Counted from the first letter of the stretch, positions 1 through 5,252 are shown. The stretch: DNA of 5,252 bases from Candidatus Hebobacteria bacterium (GCA_029821235.1 JALGTT010000105.1:1-5252), one strand, 5' to 3'. Notes: generated from the sequence alone by a model not told the origin. Made by a program: numbers and translations.

Positions 1-261
1 GAGTGGTCGGGAGATCCCATTCCCGCCGATGACGTAGCGCGTATTTTCGACCCGGAAGCGCAGGCGAGAATGTGGCGGGACCTCGGCCGCCGGTCGGTGG
101 GGGTGGGACTCGCCTTCTGCAAGGTGGCTGTGGAGACGCTGCACGGCCAAATCCATTTCGACCAGCGGAACGGCCGTCTCGCGTTGAGAATGACTCTGCC
201 CGCCGCGACCGCCCACATGGCCGGGGCCGGCCGCGCCGAACCGGCATCTGTCTCAGGATAG
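1..261 (+). CDS. Sensor histidine kinase, C-terminal ATPase domain (5' partial)
   Basis: Reading frame 1 is open from the window edge to TAG at 259-261 and gives 86 residues, the end of a protein that begins outside. It resembles the last part of a HATPase_c domain, the ATP-binding module by which two-component kinases phosphorylate a histidine and then pass phosphate to a response regulator. Visible landmarks in order are a G1-like SGDPIP at residues 3-8, an F-box-like IFDPE at 15-19, a G2-box GVGLAF at 34-39, and the helix and strand typical after it (VETLHGQI at 44-51, then RLALRMTLP). The G1 box departs from the usual DxGxG: S stands where D is expected and D follows the Gly, similar to SGxPIP variants in some kinases. 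About 18 residues beyond the domain are Ala/Gly-rich and unstructured. The sensor part and any response regulator are not visible. The domain call is fairly safe; the stimulus is unknown. Confidence 0.85.
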   Translation, partial: EWSGDPIPADDVARIFDPEAQARMWRDLGRRSVGVGLAFCKVAVETLHGQIHFDQRNGRLALRMTLPAATAHMAGAGRAEPASVSG

Positions 262-296
262 CCTCCTTTTGGGGGTGTCAGGGCAGACTGCATTTG

Positions 297-305
297 TGGT
301 ATTCT
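297..305 (+). promoter_or_regulatory. Possible extended -10 promoter element upstream of the TPR gene
   Basis: TGGTATTCT at 297-305 fits an extended -10 element (TGn followed by TATTCT, four of six matches to TATAAT), about 50 bases before the ATG at 355. No convincing -35 hexamer lies 16-18 bases upstream, which an extended -10 can tolerate. The alternative is read-through from the kinase gene, since the gap is only 93 bases and I see no terminator with a T-tract in it. Confidence 0.25.
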
Positions 306-354
306 CAGTTGAGTTCGAGGCGCGCGATCGGAGGGGCGGCCTGGCGGGAGGGGC

Positions 355-2628
355 ATGGCTGTGGTTTGTCGACTCTGCGGGGCGGCCAACCCACCCCAGC
401 AGACGAGTTGCGTGGCGTGTGGCATGCCATTGGAGCATTCGCCGGAGAGGCGCGGCGGACGTCGCCACGCGGAATCTCGCGCCACCTGGCGGGCCTGGGT
501 AATCCTGTGTGTGGGGCTGGGGGCCGCCTTGGGGTTGCTGTCCGCGCGGGAGGTGGATGGCACTGCGGCGGTAGTGGTGCGGGTATTGCTTGGCGGGGTA
601 ATCGGGGCTATCCTGGGGTTGGTTCCCGGTCCGGTGTTCGGGATGCTGCGCCGGGTGACTGCCCTTTCTTGTCGTATCATCTGCGACGGCGTGGTGGAGC
701 GCAAACTCGCGCGCATCCGCCGGTCATGCGAGACCAAGGACGGTAAACCGGATCGGGAGATGCGTCTTCGGCTGGCCGCCGCGCTGTGGCTGGAGGGGGC
801 CCGGGAGCGAGCCGGAGGAGTGCTCGAAGAGTTGGTCAGAGAATATCCCGACTGGCCGCCGGCGCGGCACAACTTCGCCGTCACTCAGGCGTGGAGTGGG
901 CGATTGGCGCGAGCGGCCGCCGAACTGGAGAGGCTCGCCCGCGAGTTGCCCGGCAGCGCCGTCCTGTCGTGGAACCTCGGCCTGGTGCGATGGCATCAGG
1001 GAGAAATAGAGGGCGCCGCTGCGGCCTTTCGGGAGGTGGCGGAACACTCGCCCGCGGACCTGGGCGCGAGAAACGGGCTCGCTCTGGCCCTGGCGCGGTT
1101 GGGCAATCCGGAGGAGGGCATCGAGGAACTGCAGCGCGCGCTGATGGTGGCGCGCAGGCATCCGGACGTGTTCTGCAACCTCGGCGTCCTTCACCAAAGG
1201 CAGGGCGAGGCGGAGGTGGCGGAGCAGTATTTCACCGGCGCGCTGCGGCGTCAGCCGGGGCATCCCGCGGCCCGCTACGATCGGGGCATTTGCTGGATGT
1301 TGCGCGGGTGGTTTCGCGCCGCGCTGGAGGACTTGGACGGCGCGGCGCGGGCCGATCCCGAGTGCGCCTGGCCGCGGGTGCAGGAGGCGGTCTGCTGGTA
1401 CTACCTGGGCAACAAGGCGCGCGCTCTGGAGTACGCCCGCCGAGCCGTCCGCCAGGACGAGAGCGATTTCTACGTACTCTACAACGCGGGCACGTTGATG
1501 GTGCGCGAAGGGGCGGTCGAAGGGGCGATGACCTGTCTCGAGAAAGCATATGAAATGCGCCCCGAGGACCCCGAGGTGCTGATCAACCTGGGGGTTGCGT
1601 GTCATCTGGTCGGGCGGCCGCGGCAGGCGTTGGATCACTTCCGGGCCGCGGTTCGCCTCAACCCCCGGCATGCGCTCGCGCGATATAATTGTGCGGTCGC
1701 CTACGACATGGTGGAGATGCTGGGGGAGGCGGAGGAGCAACTCGAAGAACTGTTGAAGACCTATCCGGACTTTCCCGAGGCGTTCAATGCCATCGGGGTG
1801 GTGAGAGTGCTCCAGCAGCGGCTGGTGGAGGCGGCCGCGCAACTGAGGCGGGCGGCCGATTCCATGCCTCGCAGCGCGGTGGTGAGAAGCAACCTTGGGC
1901 TGACCTATTACCTGCAGGGGGACCTGGCCGCGGCCGCCGAGCAGGCCAGGTGGGCGACCAGCTTGGACCCCGATCTGGCGGCGGCACACGATGTCGCGGG
2001 ACACGTGGCTCTCCAGATGGGGGAACTGGAGACCGCCATCCGCCACTTCCAGGAACTCACTCGCCTGGAGCCCACCAATCCGGACGCCCACGCAAACTTG
2101 GGACTCGCCTACTATCGGGACGATCGGCTCAACGAAGCCGTGGAATCGTTCAAGCGCGTGCTCATCTTCTCGCCTCATTCCCCGGAGGGGCACAACGACC
2201 TCGGGCTCGCCTATGCGAAGAACAAGATGCTGGACGAGGCCCTGAAGCACCTGGATCGGGTGAAGGACTGGCGCCCCAACAATCCCATCGTCCGCAGCAA
2301 CATCGGGGTGGTCTACTACTTCAAGGCCGACGCGGAACATGCCGTGGAGGAGTGGCGTGAGGTGACCCGGCTGTCGCCCGCCTACGCCCGCAAGCGGCAG
2401 GCCACCCGCTTCTCGGCCTACGACGATCAGGAGATGTCGGCCCGGCAGATAGAGGTTCGCAAGCGGGTGACGCACTTCCCGTTGAAAGTGGCCGGCTTCC
2501 GCCACAACCTGCGGTTTGCATGGGACGAGAACGCCTATCGCATGGAGTTGCCGAGCGCGGATCTGCAGGCGGTCGAGAGGTGGCAGGCGCGATCGCGGAG
2601 CGCGCAACTGGCGCTGTCCAGACGGTAG
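355..2628 (+). CDS. Zinc-ribbon, membrane-anchored multi-TPR protein
   Basis: A 757-residue protein. Residues 1-25 hold two CxxC knuckles (C5/C8 and C19/C22), a zinc-ribbon pattern. Two hydrophobic stretches follow at about 47-63 and 71-97, joined by a very short loop. Arg-rich flanks on both outer sides (31-46 and 99-123) predict a membrane hairpin with both ends in the cytoplasm. From about 134 to 676 the chain is a run of roughly sixteen 33-34-residue TPR units with the usual W/NLG-Y-G-A-P signature, for example NLGLAYY at 581-587. TPR superhelices bind peptides and scaffold protein complexes; the ligand here is unknown. Residues 677-757 leave the repeat pattern and I recognise no family in them. 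ATG 355 is the only start after in-frame TGA 310-312; GGGAGG sits just 3 bases before it, with a second GGAGGGG at 330-336. No catalytic motif is seen. The long open frame on the opposite strand is a shadow. Confidence 0.93.
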   Translation: MAVVCRLCGAANPPQQTSCVACGMPLEHSPERRGGRRHAESRATWRAWVILCVGLGAALGLLSAREVDGTAAVVVRVLLGGVIGAILGLVPGPVFGMLRRVTALSCRIICDGVVERKLARIRRSCETKDGKPDREMRLRLAAALWLEGARERAGGVLEELVREYPDWPPARHNFAVTQAWSGRLARAAAELERLARELPGSAVLSWNLGLVRWHQGEIEGAAAAFREVAEHSPADLGARNGLALALARLGNPEEGIEELQRALMVARRHPDVFCNLGVLHQRQGEAEVAEQYFTGALRRQPGHPAARYDRGICWMLRGWFRAALEDLDGAARADPECAWPRVQEAVCWYYLGNKARALEYARRAVRQDESDFYVLYNAGTLMVREGAVEGAMTCLEKAYEMRPEDPEVLINLGVACHLVGRPRQALDHFRAAVRLNPRHALARYNCAVAYDMVEMLGEAEEQLEELLKTYPDFPEAFNAIGVVRVLQQRLVEAAAQLRRAADSMPRSAVVRSNLGLTYYLQGDLAAAAEQARWATSLDPDLAAAHDVAGHVALQMGELETAIRHFQELTRLEPTNPDAHANLGLAYYRDDRLNEAVESFKRVLIFSPHSPEGHNDLGLAYAKNKMLDEALKHLDRVKDWRPNNPIVRSNIGVVYYFKADAEHAVEEWREVTRLSPAYARKRQATRFSAYDDQEMSARQIEVRKRVTHFPLKVAGFRHNLRFAWDENAYRMELPSADLQAVERWQARSRSAQLALSRR

Positions 2629-2643
2629 ACCGCGGGGCCGCGC

Positions 2644-2672
2644 TTGCGAGGCGGCGGAACATTCGCTATCAT
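2644..2672 (+). promoter_or_regulatory. Sigma70-type promoter of the tRNA gene
   Basis: TTGCGA at 2644-2649 (four of six to TTGACA) and TATCAT at 2667-2672 (five of six to TATAAT) are separated by exactly 17 bases. Transcription would start near 2679, about six bases before the mature tRNA 5' end at 2685, giving a very short leader for RNase P to remove. The element begins 16 bases after the stop codon of the TPR gene, so the tRNA appears to have its own promoter. Confidence 0.7.
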
Positions 2673-2684
2673 TATTCCCACACC

Positions 2685-2759
2685 GGCACCGTAGCTCAGT
2701 GGTAGAGCGAGCGGTTCATAACCGCTATGTCGCTGGTTCGAGTCCAGCCGGTGCCACCA
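2685..2759 (+). tRNA. tRNA with anticodon CAT, probably elongator tRNA-Met
   Basis: The 75 bases fold into a complete cloverleaf with an encoded CCA end. The acceptor stem GGCACCG/CGGTGCC has seven Watson-Crick pairs, the D stem GCTC/GAGC four, the anticodon stem AGCGG/CCGCT five, and the T stem GCTGG/CCAGC five around the loop TTCGAGT. The anticodon loop TTCATAA reads CAT. It is not initiator tRNA: positions 1-72 are paired G-C and the anticodon stem lacks the three consecutive G-C pairs next to the loop. G2-C71, C3-G70 and A73 fit recognition by methionyl-tRNA synthetase. The remaining alternative is the minor tRNA-Ile whose C34 is changed to lysidine by TilS; the T-arm region is also similar to that class, so the amino acid is less certain than the gene. 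Protein-like readings of this stretch on either strand are artefacts of the tRNA sequence. Confidence 0.95.
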
Positions 2760-2786
2760 GCAGGTCTTCCTCTGGCGAGTTTGTTC
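2757..2786 (+). terminator. Weak candidate terminator just after the tRNA
   Basis: CCAG (2757-2760) pairs with CTGG (2772-2775) and AGG (2762-2764) with CCT (2769-2771), leaving C2761 bulged and a TCTT loop. The following stretch, CGAGTTTGTTC, is only moderately T-rich. The stem reuses the tRNA's own CCA end, so it can form only before 3' processing. The weak T-tract makes this a tentative call. Confidence 0.25.
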
Positions 2787-3031
2787 ACGGGGCATGCTGT
2801 TGGCCGGCGTGTTGTCCGGGATTCCGCGCAAATCGCACAGATTGTAGGGTGAGCGGGCTGGAGGTTCCCCGTCGGCGTATGGTACAGGCCCGCCAGCCGC
2901 CCCGGCCACGTGTGATGAGGTTTCCCGCCTCCTTGACAGGGTGGGGAGACAGACGAGTCAGGTCCCGGGGCGGTCTACCTGTATTTGTGTGGGGAATGGG
3001 GGCCGATGGTGGAGAGGAGGAAAGGTGGGGG
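2760..3031. other. Intergenic stretch between tRNA and ferredoxin, no convincing gene
   Basis: This stretch has no open frame that looks coding. It contains a perfect TTGACA at 2933-2938, but no good -10 hexamer lies 16-19 bases downstream; the best candidate, TCAGGT, matches poorly. The likely ferredoxin promoter is therefore somewhere here but cannot be pinned down. I see no known riboswitch fold and no direct-repeat array. The last part (2991-3031) is purine-rich and includes AGGAGG at 3015-3020. Confidence 0.4.
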
Positions 3032-3097
3032 ATGCCGAAAATACCGCTCCGGCTGGCCGTGCGGCCGCCCAGCAATCAGTTCAGCGGAGGAACATGA
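3032..3097 (+). CDS. Possible 21-residue leader ORF ahead of the ferredoxin gene
   Basis: ATG at 3032 opens a 21-codon frame ending at TGA 3095-3097, three bases before the ferredoxin ATG at 3101. Eleven bases before its start is AGGAGG (3015-3020), a stronger Shine-Dalgarno match than most genes here have. The frame can also be entered at ATG 2996, giving 33 residues. The peptide is basic and Pro-rich with no recognisable domain and no run of one amino acid that would suggest attenuation. If translated, ribosomes would terminate next to the ferredoxin start and could couple the two. A competing frame, ATG 3006 to TGA 3102-3104, overlaps the ferredoxin start codon. Chance ORFs are common in such GC-rich DNA, so the call is speculative. 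Confidence 0.22.
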   Translation: MPKIPLRLAVRPPSNQFSGGT

Positions 3098-3100
3098 GAC

Positions 3101-3292
3101 ATGAAAGTCCCAGTTGTTGACCCAGATCTGTGTACGGGATGTGGGGCGTGTGCAGATGTATGCCCTGCGGTGTTCGAGATGGGTGAGGACGACGTGGCGG
3201 TGGTGAAGAATCCCAGCGGCGCCGGGGAGAGCGACATCCAGGAGGCGATTGACGGATGCCCGGCGGAGGCGATCAGCTGGAAGGAGCAGTAG
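3101..3292 (+). CDS. Single-cluster [4Fe-4S] ferredoxin
   Basis: A 63-residue soluble electron carrier, the normal length for the monocluster bacterial ferredoxin family typified by the Thermotoga maritima protein. C11, C14 and C17 of CTGCGAC plus C53 of DGCPAEAI are the expected four ligands of one [4Fe-4S] cluster. C21, followed by Pro, is the conserved fifth Cys that in the Thermotoga protein forms a disulfide with a Cys eight residues before the last ligand. Here that position is D45, so C21 should be unpaired. The acidic middle (EMGEDD at 26-31) is typical. GGAGG at 3086-3090 lies 10 bases before ATG 3101; the nearer ATG at 3094 leads to a stop after eight codons and is rejected. No redox partner gene is adjacent, so the donor and acceptor are unknown. 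The gene is followed by a strong terminator. Confidence 0.96.
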   Translation: MKVPVVDPDLCTGCGACADVCPAVFEMGEDDVAVVKNPSGAGESDIQEAIDGCPAEAISWKEQ

Positions 3293-3325
3293 CGCGGGGC
3301 ATCTGCCACGCAGGCAGGATGATCG

Positions 3326-3372
3326 GGGCGGTCCCGGCGGACAGTCGGCCGGGGCCGCCCGTCGTCTTTCTC
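3326..3372 (+). terminator. Rho-independent terminator after the ferredoxin gene
   Basis: GGGCGGTCCCGGC (3326-3338) pairs with GCCGGGGCCGCCC (3348-3360) in 13 pairs, one of them a T-G wobble, around a 9-base loop. The stem is followed by GTCGTCTTTCTC, a T-rich tail in the + direction. The opposite side (3325 downward) is not T-rich, so the element is oriented for the ferredoxin transcript. The same stem starts about 10 bases after the stop of the convergent Roadblock gene and may also slow that transcript. Confidence 0.82.
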
Positions 3373-3781
3373 AACCGGAACGAGAGAGAATCTTCTCGAT
3401 GCGGGTGGCGCACTCGCGCGCGCAGATTCGCACCATCCCCACCGTGGTCAGGTCGTTGAAGAGGACCATCAGCAAGACGTGGTCTCCGGCCAGGTTCACG
3501 TGGATGTGCTCACGCTTGCCCTGGTGAAAGAGCACGCTGAATTCCGTCTCCCCGATCAGGCGCGCGAGTTCCCGGCCCGAGGCGAACGCGGCCGCCGCCA
3601 GCGCGGCCAGCGAAGTGGTGTCGAGGGAACTGACGAACCCCCTGGCCGAGATCAGGCTGCCGTCGTCGCGGCTGATGAGGAGAGCGGACTCGGCGCGGGA
3701 CTGCTCCAGCATCTCGTCCAGCGCCCCCTCCAGTTTCTCGTGCGCTCCCTCCTGGATTACCAGGCTGTCGGTGGGGATCAT
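3371..3781 (-). CDS. Roadblock/LC7 domain protein (MglB-like)
   Basis: A 136-residue protein that is nearly all one Roadblock/LC7 domain. Helix 1 is at about 12-28. A strand pair with a DDG turn follows (ALLISRDDGSLISARG, 33-48), then a long Ala-rich helix (about 53-76), strands at 79-88, 91-97 and 101-107, and the signature segment TTVGMVRI at 112-119 leading into the last helix. This order matches the bacterial MglB family, cytoplasmic homodimers that bind and regulate Ras-like GTPases. Of the three Roadblock proteins here it is the closest to the family consensus. ATG 3781 is preceded by AAAGGTG-like bases 10 positions upstream. It is the last gene of a leftward operon, 16 bases after its neighbour's stop. 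No GTPase partner is encoded in the window, so a GAP role is inferred from the family only. Confidence 0.9.
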   Translation of the reverse strand: MIPTDSLVIQEGAHEKLEGALDEMLEQSRAESALLISRDDGSLISARGFVSSLDTTSLAALAAAAFASGRELARLIGETEFSVLFHQGKREHIHVNLAGDHVLLMVLFNDLTTVGMVRICARECATRIEKILSRSG

Positions 3782-3797
3782 GGTCGTTCAACACCTT

Positions 3798-4220
3798 TCA
3801 GTATGCGGGATCGGGAGCCGCCGCGGCCACCCCTCCCGGCATCGCCCGGTCGAGGGCATCGGCTGCGCCGTCGAGCTCGACGCCGATCATGCCCATGTTG
3901 GCATCCGGCTCGCAGATCGCCAGCAGGTATCCCAGGCTGACCGGCCGCACCAGGAGGCGATACTTCCTGGTATCGAATGCTCCCCAGGTGAGTTCTCCCT
4001 TGCCCAGCCGCGCCAGCACCTTGCGGCCCATGCGGCCCATCGCCGAGGCCGCCGCCGCCCACACATCCCTGTCGTGGTTGGACCGCAGGCGAACCGCGAT
4101 GGGAAGCCCGTCTTCTGCCGCCAGCACGGCGGCCAGCACCTTGCTGGCGCTGGTCAGGGTCTCCAGTGCTCGCTGAATGCTCACGTTGTTATCGTCCGCC
4201 ATTATCTTCTTCATCATCAT
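3798..4220 (-). CDS. Roadblock/LC7-like protein, second copy
   Basis: A 140-residue protein with a more divergent Roadblock fold. Strand pair LAAVLAAEDGLPIAVRL (29-45) has the Asp-Gly turn, an Ala/Met-rich helix spans about 51-73, strands follow at 76-82, 86-92 and 97-103, and DANMGMIGVEL (106-116) corresponds to the conserved pre-helix segment of the family. The last 15 residues are Ala/Pro-rich and probably disordered. The start is ambiguous: ATG ATG ATG at 4220-4212 is followed by another ATG at 4202. The G-rich SD-like GGGGGT at 4230-4225 sits 4, 7 or 10 bases from the first three, so one of these is likely and 4220 is listed. An upstream extension of the frame overlaps the neighbouring gene and is rejected. 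It is the middle gene of the operon and may pair with the other Roadblock subunits. Confidence 0.85.
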   Translation of the reverse strand: MMMKKIMADDNNVSIQRALETLTSASKVLAAVLAAEDGLPIAVRLRSNHDRDVWAAAASAMGRMGRKVLARLGKGELTWGAFDTRKYRLLVRPVSLGYLLAICEPDANMGMIGVELDGAADALDRAMPGGVAAAAPDPAY

Positions 4221-4267
4221 TGCTACCCCCACAATCCATGCAACTGATACGACACACCCGTGCTGTC

Positions 4268-5191
4268 TCAGGCAGAAGAACCTCCGGGTGCAGAAAGTTC
4301 CTCGCGTCCGCCGTCGGCCGAGCCGACTTCCGTTGCCGCCTGCCCGGCGATGGCCTCTGCGATCTCGGCCTCGACCGCCCCAAGGGGCGCCTCCGGGTCC
4401 AGGTCCGCGATCAGCGTATCCGCCCCAAGGACTACGCACCGCACTGCGCCATCCTCGCCGCAGAGCAGCATCCCCTCCAACTTGCCCGCCCCGAGGGGGG
4501 AAACCAGTTGTCTGATGTCCTCGATCATCGCCGACGACACGCCCGCGGCCGCCTCCGCGTCGCCTCCGTCGCTCGATGCCCATGCCGGGGAGCTCGCGAC
4601 GGGAAGCCCGTTGCTGTCCGCAATCAACGCGCGTCTGACACAGCATCCCTTCTCCAGGGAGGCCAACAGGCGCGAATACCGCTCCCTCTGCACGGACGCC
4701 TGCGGCCGGCGCGCGGGCCGCGCTGGGGCGTCGGCGGTTTCCACGTCATCGTCGGGCGCGCGGGTCTCGCCCTTCAACTCTGCCAGCAGGAAGTGAGCCT
4801 CCGCGAAATTGGGGTCGGATTGGACGGCCATCTCGAGCTCGGCGACCGCCTTCTCCTGCTCTCCATCGGAGAGGTGGAGTTCGGCGAGCCGGAAATGCGC
4901 GCGCGGGTGATGCGGGTCGAGTTCGAGGGCCTTTCGCCACTGCTCGCGGGCCTTGTCGGCCAGGTCGCGGGCGCAGAAGATCTCCCCCAACACCACGTAG
5001 CCGGTGGCGTAGTTGGGATAGCGGAGCAGGCCGCGCGCACACAGCGCGGTGGCCTCGGACAGCGCCCCCGCACGGCGGCAGGTGTCGGCCAGTTCGGCGA
5101 ACCGCAGCGAATTCGCGCCGCGGCTCACCAGCCTCTTCAGGGCCTTGGAGTCAAGTTTCCTGGTTTCGCCGTGCGACAGCTCCCGCATCAT
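4268..5191 (-). CDS. TPR-Roadblock/LC7 fusion protein
   Basis: A 307-residue protein with two parts. Residues about 26-140 form three TPR units and a partial fourth, for example GYVVLGE at 64-70, ALELDPHHPRAHFRLAEL at 88-105 and DPNFAEAHFLLAEL at 126-139. After a Pro/Ala/Asp-rich linker (about 141-168), residues about 172-283 look like a Roadblock domain: RRALIADSNGLPVASS (186-201) with the Asn-Gly turn, a helix at 211-231, strands at 236-244, 249-256 and 258-263, then PEAPLGAVEAEI (266-277) into the final helix. The tail is low-complexity. TPRs usually bind partner proteins, so an adaptor role in a Roadblock complex is a fair inference. ATG 5191, followed at once by another ATG, has AGGTCAGGT directly upstream. 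The frame stays open to the window edge but has no alternative ATG, GTG or TTG there. It is the first visible gene of the operon; no promoter could be recognised in the 61 bases before it. Confidence 0.87.
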   Translation of the reverse strand: MMRELSHGETRKLDSKALKRLVSRGANSLRFAELADTCRRAGALSEATALCARGLLRYPNYATGYVVLGEIFCARDLADKAREQWRKALELDPHHPRAHFRLAELHLSDGEQEKAVAELEMAVQSDPNFAEAHFLLAELKGETRAPDDDVETADAPARPARRPQASVQRERYSRLLASLEKGCCVRRALIADSNGLPVASSPAWASSDGGDAEAAAGVSSAMIEDIRQLVSPLGAGKLEGMLLCGEDGAVRCVVLGADTLIADLDPEAPLGAVEAEIAEAIAGQAATEVGSADGGREELSAPGGSSA

Positions 5192-5252
5192 ACCTGACCT
5201 GTGCGGGAGAGCAAATGGGAGACGGGCCGAGCCCGAACCCGCTGGACAGCAT

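Noticed and set aside
262..285. CCTCC-TTTT-GGGGG mini-hairpin after the kinase stop as a terminator
   Set aside because: Only five pairs, one of them a wobble, and no T-tract follows.
724..2607. 627-codon open frame on the minus strand opposite the TPR gene
   Set aside because: Long antisense frames are expected where a GC-rich gene has G/C third positions. Its translation shows no domain, whereas the plus strand gives an unbroken TPR array.
2535..2909. Minus-strand frame containing RLDSNQRHSGYEPLALPLSYG across the tRNA
   Set aside because: This peptide is a well-known annotation artefact: it is the antisense translation of a tRNA gene, and the tRNA cloverleaf explains the bases fully.
2516..3097. 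Plus-strand 193-codon frame from the end of the TPR gene through the tRNA
   Set aside because: It overlaps the TPR coding end and reads through the tRNA (giving SSVVERAVHNRYVAGSSPAG, another tRNA translation artefact). Only its last codons are considered, as a separate possible leader ORF.
4221..4646. N-terminal extension of the second Roadblock protein starting at 4646
   Set aside because: The added residues are Arg/Gly-rich, overlap the end of the TPR-Roadblock gene in another frame, and are not Roadblock-like. The ATG run at 4220-4212 gives the expected domain length.
4166..5197. 343-codon plus-strand frame opposite the Roadblock genes
   Set aside because: It is the shadow of two well-supported minus-strand genes, with no recognisable domain of its own.
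5223..5235. CGGGC-CGA-GCCCG inverted repeat upstream of the TPR-Roadblock gene
   Set aside because: A five-pair stem with a three-base loop is expected by chance in such GC-rich DNA, and no adjacent operator-like or promoter sequence supports it.

Overview
The window comes from a GC-rich bacterium. Genes use G/C-rich third positions, most starts have Shine-Dalgarno-like sequences, and the tRNA carries an encoded CCA end. Nothing fixes the phylum. Roadblock/LC7 proteins next to long TPR proteins and a small single-cluster ferredoxin would fit groups such as Armatimonadota, Chloroflexota or Myxococcota-like lineages, but this is a guess. I see no transposase, integrase, CRISPR array or phage gene.

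Layout. Positions 1-261 (+) are the 3' end of a sensor histidine kinase. Positions 355-2628 (+) encode a 757-residue membrane-anchored protein with an N-terminal zinc ribbon, a two-helix membrane hairpin, about sixteen TPR units and a short unrecognised tail. A tRNA with anticodon CAT, most likely elongator tRNA-Met, lies at 2685-2759 behind a good sigma70-type promoter. A gap of about 340 bases follows, holding an isolated TTGACA and a possible short leader ORF. It ends at a small single-cluster [4Fe-4S] ferredoxin gene (3101-3292). A strong GC-rich hairpin with a T-rich tail (3326-3372) separates this rightward block from a leftward one.

The leftward block (5191 to 3371) looks like a three-gene operon in which each product carries a Roadblock/LC7-like fold: a TPR-Roadblock fusion, then two stand-alone Roadblock proteins, with gaps of 47 and 16 bases. 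Roadblock proteins are known dimeric platforms or GAPs for small Ras-like GTPases (MglB with MglA is the best-studied bacterial pair). No GTPase is encoded in the window, so a partner would have to lie upstream of 5252 or elsewhere. The inferred picture is a multi-subunit Roadblock scaffold with a TPR adaptor. A functional link to the rightward membrane TPR protein is possible but rests only on proximity and shared TPR architecture.
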